NCBI RefSeq assembly: GCF_022829685.1
Contig: NZ_JAKSYE010000122.1
Location: forward strand, 1-64,000
Direction: 5' to 3'
Length of the DNA stretch: 64,000 nucleotides
Source of the DNA: Methylobacterium sp. E-045
Lineage (GTDB): Bacteria; Pseudomonadota; Alphaproteobacteria; Rhizobiales; Beijerinckiaceae
Each line of letters begins with the position of its first letter. The stretch's first letter is position 1. A program made the translations under genes and the position numbers. Shown here in pieces: positions 7,868-16,800 of this stretch. Under the pieces are notes generated by a model that saw only the letters and a list, made by a program, of their open reading frames with translations, made no database searches and had not been told where the DNA came from.

Positions 7868-8293
7868 TCAGCGCTTGGCTTTGGCGGGAGGCGCCTTTTT
7901 GGCGGCGCGCGCAGGATCGGCCGGGACGACCGTTCCCGCGATGGTCCAGGAACAGATGCTGGTCCCGGTGACGCCGACGCAATCGTATTCGTTGCCGTTG
8001 AGCGCCGCGTGGTCGGTGATGGCATTGACCGTCTCGCGGCCGAGGAGGTTGCAGCTCAGGTGATCGGCCTTGGGATCCGCCAGGGTCGCCGCCGCGATCT
8101 TCGCGTCCCCGCCCGCTTGCCGCAGGAGAAGGCGCAGGTTGGCGAGCGACGGACAGCCGATCGCGGGCGCCGAGGTCGCTGCGGCGGCCGGGGGCGCGGG
8201 AGGCCTGGCCGGCTGCGCTTCGGCGGGCGGGAATCCGATCGCGGCCGTGAGGATCGCGGCTGTCGGAAGGTGGCGGTAAGACCCGCCGCTCAT
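7868..8293 (-). CDS. small exported Cys-containing protein, translationally coupled to the deformylase-like gene
   Basis: 141 aa. The ATG at 8293 overlaps the TGA of the upstream deformylase-like gene by 4 bases. A signal-like N-terminus (AAILTAAIGFPPAEAQ) is followed by a Pro/Ala linker and a ~80-residue core with four Cys: GCPSLANLRLLLRQ, SCNLLGRETVNAITDH, EYDCVGVTG, ICSW. The C-terminal tail is Ala/Lys-rich. The core matches the paralogue at 7480. The coupling suggests a functional link with the deformylase-like protein, although that one would be cytoplasmic unless exported. Confidence 0.7.
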   Translation of the reverse strand: MSGGSYRHLPTAAILTAAIGFPPAEAQPARPPAPPAAAATSAPAIGCPSLANLRLLLRQAGGDAKIAAATLADPKADHLSCNLLGRETVNAITDHAALNGNEYDCVGVTGTSICSWTIAGTVVPADPARAAKKAPPAKAKR

Positions 8294-8790
8294 GCCGCGC
8301 GCCTCGCCTTGGCATAGCGCTTCACGGCCCGCTCCCGCCGAAGCCGCGACAGGCGCTCGATCCAGAAGATGCCGTCGAGCTGGTCGATCTCGTGCTGGAG
8401 GCAGGCCGCCTCGAACCCCTCCGCCTCGACCTCGTGCTCGGTCCCGTCGAGGTCGGCGTAGCGCAGGCGCACGGTCACCGCCCGCTCCACGACGTCCGAG
8501 ACGCCGGGCATGGAGACGCTGCCCTCGGTCTGGGGTGCGGTCTCCTCCGACGCGAAGCTGATCTCCGGGTTGACGTAGACCGAAGCCGGCGTGCCCGGCT
8601 CCAGGCGCAGGGCCACCACGCGGGCGAGCCAACCCACATGCGGCCCGGCGAGCCCGATGGCGGAGACGCGGGAGAGGGCCTCCACCAGTTCCGCAGCATC
8701 CCGCCGCAGGGCGTCGTCGAACATGGTGACCGGCTCGGCCCGCAAGCGCAGCCGTGGATCGGGATAGAGAATCAGCGACTGGACCGGCAC
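8290..8790 (-). CDS. peptide deformylase-like protein lacking metal ligands
   Basis: 166 aa from the GTG at 8790 (VPVQSLILYPDPRLR, where family members begin); a TTG at 8853 would add 21 residues. The deformylase fold is clear: motif 1 IGLAGPHVG (normally GxGLAAxQ), motif 2 EGSVSMPG (normally EGCLSxP) and motif 3 QHEIDQLDG (normally HExDHLxG). The metal-binding Cys of motif 2 is Ser and the second His of motif 3 is Gln, so only one of the three metal ligands remains. Classical metal-dependent deformylation is therefore unlikely; a binding or regulatory role is possible. Its stop overlaps the next gene's ATG. Confidence 0.8.
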   Translation of the reverse strand: MPVQSLILYPDPRLRLRAEPVTMFDDALRRDAAELVEALSRVSAIGLAGPHVGWLARVVALRLEPGTPASVYVNPEISFASEETAPQTEGSVSMPGVSDVVERAVTVRLRYADLDGTEHEVEAEGFEAACLQHEIDQLDGIFWIERLSRLRRERAVKRYAKARRAA

Positions 8791-8897
8791 GGGGCAGGGC
8801 ACCTCACGGAATGGGCCGTGGCGTGGATACGCGATCGCTCGGGCGGTGTCCAAGGCCGCCCTGCGGATCGGTCACGACCGGGGCGCCCCCCCGTTGG

Positions 8898-9341
8898 TCA
8901 GGGTTCGGCAAAGACCTCGCGCGCGACGGCGACGGCGTTGAGGGCCGAGGGAAATCCGGCATAGGGAATCATCTGCAGGATCGTCTCGATCAATTCCGTC
9001 TGGCTCACCCCCACACGCATGGCGGCCTTCATGTGGACTTTGAGCTGGGGGCGGGCATTGCCCATCGCGGTCAGCGCCGCCACCGTGGCGATCTCGCGGG
9101 TCTTCAGGTCGAGCCCCGGCCGCGCGAAGACGTCGCCGTAGGCGAACTCGACGATGTATCGCCCGAGATCGGGGGCGATGTCGTCGAGGCTTTGAATGAC
9201 GGCCTCGCCATGCGGGCCGCTGACCTTTTCGAGCTGGGCCAGACCGCGAGCATAGCGATCTTCAGGCGCCTGTGCCCCTTCCTCGGCCGGGATCGGCAGT
9301 GCCGCCGCACCCGCCATGATCGTGCATCGATCCAGGGTCAT
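8898..9341 (-). CDS. carboxymuconolactone decarboxylase (CMD) family protein
   Basis: 147 aa. The central part matches the CMD/AhpD fold: FAYGDVFARPGLDLKTREI, ATVAALTAMGNARPQLKVH, then VGVSQTELIETILQM. This is the gamma-carboxymuconolactone decarboxylase-like branch without the CxxC of AhpD peroxidases, so peroxidase activity is not supported. Its first ~80 bases overlap the end of the MerR gene at 9262; a later ATG at 9317 would shorten the overlap. MerR+CMD pairs are usual for stress- or aromatic-responsive regulation. Confidence 0.85.
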   Translation of the reverse strand: MTLDRCTIMAGAAALPIPAEEGAQAPEDRYARGLAQLEKVSGPHGEAVIQSLDDIAPDLGRYIVEFAYGDVFARPGLDLKTREIATVAALTAMGNARPQLKVHMKAAMRVGVSQTELIETILQMIPYAGFPSALNAVAVAREVFAEP

Positions 9342-9699
9342 CGACCATTCCTTCCATGTCTCGATAGTGAGTGATCTTGGCGTCGAGTGCCGCGATCAAT
9401 CCGGCAATGTCCGTCTGCTTCTTGAGAAGGGTGGCCCGGTGCTCTTCGAGCATGTGCCGGCGCTCGCCCAAGGTCGTAGTCCCCATGGATCTCAGACGGC
9501 TATATTCGAGCCTCTTGCGCATCGGCATGTCCATGGCCTGAAGTTTCTGAAGAAACGAAGCCCAGACGAGGTCATCAATGCCATAATCTCTTCGTCCACC
9601 CCGGTCCCGCAATACTCGCGGCATGAGGCCGATACGCTCGTAATAGCGGATCGTATCGATGCTTAATCCGCTCTCTCTGGCAAAGTCGCTGATCCGCAC
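9262..9699 (-). CDS. MerR-family transcriptional regulator
   Basis: 145 aa. It starts at a GTG (9699) preceded by GAGGAGG. Residues 1-70 are the MerR winged helix: MRISDFARESGLSIDTIRYY, ERIGLMPRV, RRDYGIDDL, followed by the dimerisation coiled coil (~residues 75-115). The C-terminal tail is HDHGGCGG, with one Cys and two His, possibly an effector or metal site. It overlaps the downstream CMD gene and most likely controls it. Confidence 0.85.
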   Translation of the reverse strand: MRISDFARESGLSIDTIRYYERIGLMPRVLRDRGGRRDYGIDDLVWASFLQKLQAMDMPMRKRLEYSRLRSMGTTTLGERRHMLEEHRATLLKKQTDIAGLIAALDAKITHYRDMEGMVDDPGSMHDHGGCGGTADPGRGRGTGA

Positions 9700-9915
9700 G
9701 GCGCAACCTCCTCGGCGACCGGTTCTAGTTGTTGGAGCGCACTCCAGGTCAACAGGGAATCGTCAGCCGCTGGCGGGCGGTCTCCGGTGGCGGCGGCCAC
9801 GGCGAGATCGAGGTCGGCGGGCCGGGGCACCGCCATGCCCGTGCCCGCCTCGCCTTCCGCTTCCGCGCTCCATGCCGTAAGGCCGCGGGACACATCTCAG
9901 GACACCGACGCGCGC

Positions 9916-11538
9916 ATGATCCGCCTCGAGAAAATCGGCAAGCAGAACGGACGGCAGATCGTCTTCATCGAGGCGTCGGCCGCGCTCCAGAAGGGCGAGA
10001 AGGTCGGGCTCGTGGGGCCGAACGGGGCCGGCAAGACCACCCTGTTCCGGATGATCACCGGCGAGGAGGAGCCCGACGAGGGCCAGGTCGCCACCGACCG
10101 GGGCATCACCATCGGCTATTTCAGCCAGGATGTCGGCGAGATGGCCGGCTGCTCCGTGGTCTCCGCCGTGATGGACGGGGCCGGTCCGGTGAGCGTGGTC
10201 GCCACCGAACTGAAGCAGATCGAGGCCGGCCTCGCCGATCCCGACCGGATGGACGAGATGGACGCGCTGGTCGAGCGCTACGGCGAGGTCCAGGCCCGGT
10301 TCGAGGAGCTCGACGGCTACGCGCTGGAAGGCCGGGCCTACGAGGTGCTGGCGGGCCTGAGCTTTTCCCAGGAGATGATGGACGGCGACGTCGGCAAGCT
10401 CTCGGGCGGCTGGAAGATGCGCGTGGCGCTGGCCCGCATCCTCCTGATGAACCCGGACGTGATGCTCCTCGACGAGCCCTCCAACCATCTCGACCTCGAG
10501 AGCCTGATCTGGCTGGAGGCCTTCCTCAAGAATTACGAGGGCGCCCTGCTGATGACCTCGCACGACCGCGAGTTCATGAACCGCATCGTCTCCAAGGTCA
10601 TCGAGATCGACGGCGGCACGCTGACCACCTATTCGGGCGACTACGGTTTCTACGAGCACCAGCGGGCCCTCAACGAGACGCACCAGCAGGCGCAGTTCGA
10701 GCGCCAGCAGGCGATGCTCGCCAAGGAGATCAAGTTCATCGAGCGGTTCAAGGCGCGCGCATCCCACGCCGCGCAGGTGCAGAGCCGCGTGAAGAAGCTC
10801 GACAAGATCGAGCGGGTGGAGCCCCCCAAGCGCCGGCAATCGGTGGCGTTCGAGTTCCAGCCGGCACCGCGCTCCGGCGACGACGTCGTCATCATCAAGA
10901 ACGTGCACAAGCGCTACGGCAGCCGCACCATCTACGAGGGGCTCGACTTCTCCATCCGCCGCCGGGAGCGCTGGTGCGTGATGGGCATCAACGGCGCCGG
11001 CAAGTCGACCCTGCTCAAGCTCGTGACCGGCTCGACCCCGCCCGACGACGGCAGCATCGCGGTGGGGGGAAGCGTCAAGCTCGGCTACTTCGCCCAGCAC
11101 GCCATGGACCTCCTCGACGGCGACCTCACCGTCTTCCAGGATCTGGAGCGCTCGTTCCCGCAGGCGGGGCAGGGGAGCTTGCGGGCGCTGGCCGGCTGCT
11201 TCGGCTTCTCGGGCGACGACGTGGAGAAGCGCTGCCGCGTACTCTCGGGCGGCGAGAAGGCCCGCCTCGTCATGGCCAAGATGCTGTTCGACCCGCCGAA
11301 CTTCCTCGTCCTCGACGAGCCCACCAACCACCTCGACATGGGCACCAAGGAGATGCTCATCACGGCGCTCGCCAACTACGAGGGCACGATGCTGTTCGTG
11401 AGCCACGACCGGCACTTCCTCGCCGCCCTGTCGAACCGCGTCCTCGAACTCACCGCCGACGGCATCCATCAATATGGCGGCGGCTACACCGAATATGTCG
11501 CACGCACTGGCCAGGAAGCGCCGGGCTTGCGGAGCTGA
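9916..11538 (+). CDS. ABC-F family ATPase (ribosome-associated type)
   Basis: 540 aa with two ABC ATPase domains and no membrane segment. Domain 1: Walker A GPNGAGKT at residues 34-41, signature LSGGWKMR, Walker B MLLDEPSNHLD. Domain 2: GINGAGKST, LSGGEKAR, LVLDEPTNHLD. Between them lies the charged ABC-F linker (QQAQFERQQAMLAKEIKFIE) that in EttA/Uup/YbiT reaches into the ribosome. ATG at 9916 gives the normal family N-terminus (MIRLEKIGKQ); the longer frame begins in a Ser/Arg-rich unlikely stretch. It acts in translation rather than transport; closest in layout to YbiT. Confidence 0.9.
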   Translation: MIRLEKIGKQNGRQIVFIEASAALQKGEKVGLVGPNGAGKTTLFRMITGEEEPDEGQVATDRGITIGYFSQDVGEMAGCSVVSAVMDGAGPVSVVATELKQIEAGLADPDRMDEMDALVERYGEVQARFEELDGYALEGRAYEVLAGLSFSQEMMDGDVGKLSGGWKMRVALARILLMNPDVMLLDEPSNHLDLESLIWLEAFLKNYEGALLMTSHDREFMNRIVSKVIEIDGGTLTTYSGDYGFYEHQRALNETHQQAQFERQQAMLAKEIKFIERFKARASHAAQVQSRVKKLDKIERVEPPKRRQSVAFEFQPAPRSGDDVVIIKNVHKRYGSRTIYEGLDFSIRRRERWCVMGINGAGKSTLLKLVTGSTPPDDGSIAVGGSVKLGYFAQHAMDLLDGDLTVFQDLERSFPQAGQGSLRALAGCFGFSGDDVEKRCRVLSGGEKARLVMAKMLFDPPNFLVLDEPTNHLDMGTKEMLITALANYEGTMLFVSHDRHFLAALSNRVLELTADGIHQYGGGYTEYVARTGQEAPGLRS

Positions 11539-11628
11539 GCGGCGGGTTTCTCCCTCTCCCCGCGGGCGGGCCGAGGGGATGAATGCCCATGAAAGCGCCG
11601 CGCACCCGATCACCCCAGGAGCCCCACC

Positions 11629-12003
11629 ATGGATGCCAAGCTCGCCGACATCGTCAGGGCGGCGGCGGCGCAGGCCCGGCGCAAGGCCCGCGCGTTCGAC
11701 GCATCGTCGTCGAAGGACGCGCTGCCCTGGGCCGTGGTCGAGGCCTTCGACGCCGAGGTGCGCGGCCATGTGGAGCGCGACCGGCGCATCGAGGAGGAGC
11801 GCGACCGGGTTCTCATCGCCGCGGTCAATTTCGCCGAGACCCCGCCGGACGAGGGGGAAGAGGTCGTCGAGGCGGCGCGCAACGCCCTGATCGACGCCAT
11901 CGACTACCTCGAACAGGCCGTCCTGCGCTTCGGCATCGTCAACCGCCAGGGAGCCAGGCTCGGCTACGGCGAGGCGGGGCAGGCGGTGACGGCGAAGACC
12001 TGA
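11629..12003 (+). CDS. hypothetical charged helical protein
   Basis: 124 aa, no signal peptide or membrane segment. It is strongly helical with alternating charge (VRGHVERDRRIEEERDRVLI; EEVVEAARNALIDAIDYLEQ), suggesting a helical bundle or dimer. A GGAG sequence lies before the ATG. No domain recognised. It converges with the Pit transporter gene, with only 7 bases between the stops. Confidence 0.6.
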   Translation: MDAKLADIVRAAAAQARRKARAFDASSSKDALPWAVVEAFDAEVRGHVERDRRIEEERDRVLIAAVNFAETPPDEGEEVVEAARNALIDAIDYLEQAVLRFGIVNRQGARLGYGEAGQAVTAKT

Positions 12004-12010
12004 TGCGGGA

Positions 12011-13027
12011 TCAGCCGAACCAGCCGGTGACCCAGTAGCATCCGGCCGCGATGAGGGCGGCGGCGGGCAGGGTCAGCACCCAGGCGACGACGATGTTGCC
12101 GGCGATGCCCCAGCGCACGGCCGATGTCCGGCGGGCGGCACCCACGCCGACGATGGCGCCGGTGATGGTGTGCGTGGTCGAGACCGGAACCCCGAGCCAG
12201 GTCGCCAGGAACAGGGTGATGGCGCCCCCGGTCTCGGCGCAGAAGCCCTGCATCGGATTGAGGCGAGTGATCTTCGAGCCCATCGTATGGACGATACGCC
12301 AGCCGCCGAATAGGGTGCCGAGCGCCATCGCCGACTGGCAGGCCAGGACCACCCAGAGCGGGACGTGGAAGCTGCTGCCGAGATGCCCCTGCGAGTAGAG
12401 CAGCACCGCGATGATCCCCATGGTCTTCTGGGCGTCGTTGCCGCCATGGCCGAGGGAATAGAGCGAGGCCGAGACGAATTGCAGGAGCCGGAAGCTCCGG
12501 TCGACTCCGAAGGGCGTGGCGCGCCGGCAGGCCCAGGACACGATCAGGACGAGGAGGAGGGCGAGCAGGAACCCCACGAGCGGCGAGAGCACGATGGCCG
12601 CGATCGTCTTCGACAGGCCGGACCAGACCACCACGTCGAGGCCGGCCTTGGTGACGCCCGCCCCGACGAGGCCGCCGACCAGGGCGTGCGAACTGCTCGA
12701 CGGGATGCCGAGCACCCAGGTGGCGATGTTCCAGGCGATGGCGCCGACCAGGGCACTCAGGATCACGCGCGGATCGACGATCCCGGCATCGACGATCCCG
12801 GTCCCCAGGGTCTGTGCCACGTGAAGGCCGAAGAACAGAAACGCGATGAAGTTGAAGAACGCTGCCCACAGCACCGCATATTGCGGGCGCAGCACCCGGG
12901 TCGAGACGATGGTGGCGATGGAATTGGCCGCGTCGTGCAGGCCGTTGAGGAAGTCGAAGAACAGGGCGACGGCGATGAGGCCGGCCAGGGCCGGCAGCGC
13001 GAGGGAGGCGGCGTCCATGCCCGTCAC
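12011..13027 (-). CDS. Pit-family inorganic phosphate transporter
   Basis: 338 aa inner-membrane protein with about 10 membrane segments. It shows both copies of the PHO4/Pit signature: DFLNGLHDAANSIATIVSTR near the N-terminus and GGNDAQKTMG in the second half, with the conserved GIPSSSSHALVGGLVG and VPVSTTHTITGAIVG motifs. These predict proton- or sodium-coupled phosphate (metal-phosphate) uptake of low affinity. Its ATG overlaps the stop of the upstream DUF47 gene by 4 bases, the classic Pit/DUF47 pair. Confidence 0.93.
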   Translation of the reverse strand: MTGMDAASLALPALAGLIAVALFFDFLNGLHDAANSIATIVSTRVLRPQYAVLWAAFFNFIAFLFFGLHVAQTLGTGIVDAGIVDPRVILSALVGAIAWNIATWVLGIPSSSSHALVGGLVGAGVTKAGLDVVVWSGLSKTIAAIVLSPLVGFLLALLLVLIVSWACRRATPFGVDRSFRLLQFVSASLYSLGHGGNDAQKTMGIIAVLLYSQGHLGSSFHVPLWVVLACQSAMALGTLFGGWRIVHTMGSKITRLNPMQGFCAETGGAITLFLATWLGVPVSTTHTITGAIVGVGAARRTSAVRWGIAGNIVVAWVLTLPAAALIAAGCYWVTGWFG

Positions 13028-13680
13028 ACGTTCTCGATCACGATGCCGCTGATCTCGTTGGCGACGTCCTCGAACCGGTCGACCACATCCTCCAGGTGCC
13101 CGTAGATCTCGGCGCCGATGATGTAGGCCATGGTGTCGCCGTCGCCGCCATCCTTGCGATGGGCCTGGTAGAGGGCCTTGAGGCCGCGCTCCTGCAACTC
13201 GTCCGACCGCCCCTCGACGCGGGTGATCCGCTCGGTGAGGGTGTTGATCCGCGCCGCATGGGTCCCGACCGCGTTGAGAAGGGGGATCGTCTCGGCCGTG
13301 AGCCGCGCCGCCTCGATCACGGTGTCGCCCATCTCCCGCATGAGAGGCTCGAAGGAGCGGATCTCGTAGAGGGCGATGGTCTTCACCGTCTTGTTCATCT
13401 GGTCGATGGCATCGTCCATCGACTGGATCAGGTCCTTGATGTCGCCCCGGTCGAACGGGGTGATGAAGCTGCGACGGACCGCGAGCAGAACCTCGGCCGT
13501 GATCGCGTCGGCCTCATGTTCGCGGTCGACGATCGCCTGGCAGTAGCCGGGCACGGCGTCGCCGCCCTTCAGGACGCCCTGGAGCGCCTCCGCCCCCGCC
13601 ACGAGGGTCTGGGAATGGCGCTCGAACAGGTCGAAGAAGCGATCCTCCCGCGGCATCAAGGCCCGAAACCAGCCCATCAT
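13024..13680 (-). CDS. DUF47 (PhoU-like) Pit accessory protein
   Basis: 218 aa, all-helical, in the DUF47/YkaA PhoU-like family: MPREDRFFDLFERHSQ at the start, then EHEADAITAEVLL and FDRGDIKDLIQSMDDAID, the usual family motifs. It probably regulates the Pit transporter encoded immediately downstream, with which it is translationally coupled. Length is normal for the family. Confidence 0.92.
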   Translation of the reverse strand: MMGWFRALMPREDRFFDLFERHSQTLVAGAEALQGVLKGGDAVPGYCQAIVDREHEADAITAEVLLAVRRSFITPFDRGDIKDLIQSMDDAIDQMNKTVKTIALYEIRSFEPLMREMGDTVIEAARLTAETIPLLNAVGTHAARINTLTERITRVEGRSDELQERGLKALYQAHRKDGGDGDTMAYIIGAEIYGHLEDVVDRFEDVANEISGIVIENV

Positions 13681-13827
13681 TCGGCGCGCTCCTTCCCCAT
13701 CGTGGCAGCCATTCCCCGTACCGGGCCGGAGGCTACCTCAGCCGTCGCTCCGCCCTAACCGTGCGGACGCTGCCGGACGGCAACGTCGTCGCGGCCGGTC
13801 TCGTGCCCGGCGAGCGTCCCGGACCTG

Positions 13828-16800
13828 TCAATATTCCCATTCGGCGCCCACCCCCACGGCGGTGCGGCCGTCGCTGCCGGCCTCGCCCTGGATCTTGATG
13901 CGGCGGGTCACGTCGTAATCCACCGTGGCGGCGGTATCCTGGGGCTTGGCGCCGGCCTTCACACCGACGCTGAGTCGGTCGCTGAGGTAGCGCGAGGCAC
14001 CCAGCGCCGGACCGCCGCTGGCGCCGGTGGAGACGTCGAGGCTGTCGAGTCCGAGCCCCTTGCGCGCCTGTTCGAACACGTCCGGACCGCCGGCCCCGCC
14101 CGAGAGCTGCGACACCGCCTGAGCGAGTTGCAGTGCCTGGAACGGCGAGAGGCCGCCGGCCGCCTTCTTGAACAGCAGCCGCGACAGGACCTCGTCCTGC
14201 GGCAGGGACGGGTCGGAGGTGAGGACGAAGTCGGGCTGGTTGGCAGGGCCGGTCACGGCGACGCGGGCGGTGACCTCGGCGGCCTTGGTCTCCGCCTGGA
14301 AGTCGAGATCGGGGATCGCGAGTTCGCCGTTGAAGGCGAGGCGGCCACGGGTGAAATCGAGGCGCTGGCCGATGATGCTGAGGCGGCCCCGACGCATGGC
14401 GAAGTCGCCCACCGCCACCGGGTCGCGGGAGGTGCCGGTGAGACGCAGGTCGCCGCCGAGTTCCGCGTCGATGCCGCGCCCGCGTACGAAGATGCGGTTC
14501 GGCGCGTGGACGGCCACGTCCAGCGTCGCGTCGAAGGGCGGGGGCGCCTTCCTGCGCTTGCCCAATGCCGCGACCTTCGCCTTGCGGTCGGCCTTGGCAT
14601 CGAGGCGCGCCCGCACGTCGGCGGGCGTATTGACCCGGCGCACGCCGGGCAGGGGCTGCACCGTGGCGGGCAGCCGATCGGGGACGGTCACGTCGACCGA
14701 GACGAGGTCGACCCGCCCCGACACTTTCGGCGTCCGCGCCAACGGACCGCTCAAGGCGAGGTTGAGGCTCGCGGTGGCGGTGACGATGGGGCTGGAGACG
14801 AGTTCGGCCCGCTCGGCGGTGATCTTGAACGTGCCGGGGAACCCGCCATTCGGATCCAGGGCCACACGGCCGCTGGCCTGGAGGCCGCCGCCGTTCCGGG
14901 TCTGCGCGGTGAGGCGCTCCACCACGAGGGTATCGCCGCGCCCGGTGACGCGGCCCTCGATCTGCTTGAGGGCAATGCCCTGGAGCGGATCGGTGAAGCT
15001 GCCGCCGGAAAGGGTGGCGCCCCCCTCGGCACGGGGCGCGTCGAGGGTGCCCGATACGCCTCCGTCGAGGGCGATGCGGCCGGCGACCCGCTGGCCGCCG
15101 ACGCTGAGCAGGCTGTTGGCCATGGCCGCGTCGAGGGTGCCGCGCAGTTTCAGGGCGATGGGCCCGCCCGCCGAGACGGGCAGGAAGCCGGCGAGGGTCA
15201 GCTCGGCGCCGCGACCGGCCGAGACCCGCCCCTCGATTCCGGCTCGTCCGTCGCTCAGGGTGCCGCTGGCCTTGGCGTCGATGGGCGGGAGGCCGGCCTT
15301 GCGCGTCTCCGGCGTCACCAGTTTCGCCACCGACAGGGCATAGCGCCCTTCCGGCCGCGCCGCCGTGCCGCGGAGATCGGCGTCGCCGTCGAGGGTGCCG
15401 GTGAGGGCGAGGCTCGGCGAGGCGATGCGGGCGAGCGCCAGGGGCAGCGCCCGGATGCCGAGCTTCAGGTCGAGATTCGATCCGGCCCGTCCGGCGAGGC
15501 TGACCCGCCCGGTGCCGGCGGCGATGACGAGGCCGTCGATGACGGCCGAGCCCCGGTCGAGGGTGACGGTCGCCGGACCGGCCAGCGCCAGGCGGTCCTT
15601 GCCGCGTGACGCGGAAAAGCGCGACAGCTCGATCCGCGTGGCCTCGGCCGGAACCAGCCGGGCGGCACCGTCGAGGTCGAAGCCGCGCGCCTTGGCGGTA
15701 AGGGTGATGTCGCTGGCACTGGGCGATCCCACGGCCAGGAGGCGCACGGTGTCGATGGACTCGCCGGCGGCGATGACCCGGTCGGCATTGACCCGGCCAT
15801 CCACGACGGGATGGGCGAGGAGATCGCGGCCGGTGAGGTCGGCGTCGAGTTGCGCGAGGCCGATCTCGCCCGAGCGCAGGGAGGCGCCCTTGGCCTTCAC
15901 CGAAGCGTCCTGATGTCCTTCCTCGCGCGAGAGGGCGATGGTCGCGTCGAGGCTGCCGGCCAGCGGCGTGAGGGCGAGTGGCGACAGGTCGTCGAGATTG
16001 GCCGCCGAGAGCGTGACGCTGCCCTGCGTCAGGAGGGTCGCCGCATCGACGGCCGCCTTGCCGCCGAGGGTGGCGGAGCCGAGATTCACGGCGAGCCGGT
16101 CGAGGGACCAATCCGCGCCCGTGCGGGCGAGATGCACGTCGCCGCGCAGGGTCTTGCCGCCGATCTCGCCGCCGAGCGCCAGGGTTCCATCGAGCGCCCC
16201 GGTGAGGTCCTTGAGGGCCGCCGCCACGCGGACATCCCGGATCGGGCGGCCGAGGGCGCGTCCGTCGGCGGCGGTGAGGGTGGCGGTGAGATCCGGCTTC
16301 TCCAGGGTTCCGGAGAGGCGCCCGTCGAGAAGGGCGCGGCCGGCAAGGCGCGGATCGACGGCCGAGAGGCTCTTCACGTCCACCAGGAGCTTGGCGTCGG
16401 CGAGACGTGCCGTGGCCTTGCCGTCCAGCCGGGCCACCATGTCGGCGCCGTCGAGCTTCACGCCGTCGAAACTGTATCCGTCGAAGACCTGCGAGAGCCT
16501 GCCCGAGACATGCGGCTCGCGGCCGAGGAGCCGGTCGAGGGCCGGCAGGCCGAGGACGAGCCCCTGGGTCGTCGCATCCACATCGGCGGTCACCGCCTTG
16601 CGGGCGGGGTCGCCGCTCAGGGCGGCTTTCACGGCGACGCTGCCGGCCAGGGTCCGGTCGGCCACATCGGAGAAGGCGGAGAGGTCGGCGAGACCCGCCT
16701 TCAGCGTGCCGGTGAGCGTGTTCTGGCCGACGCGGCCGGCATAGGACAGCGTGGCGGTGGGCGCGTCGAGATCGAACGCCGCCACATCGACCACGCCGTC

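Noticed and set aside
11540-11580. CCCTCTCCCCGC... stretch after the ABC-F gene
   Set aside because: Resembles one arm of the palindromic repeat but lacks the other hairpins; not called.
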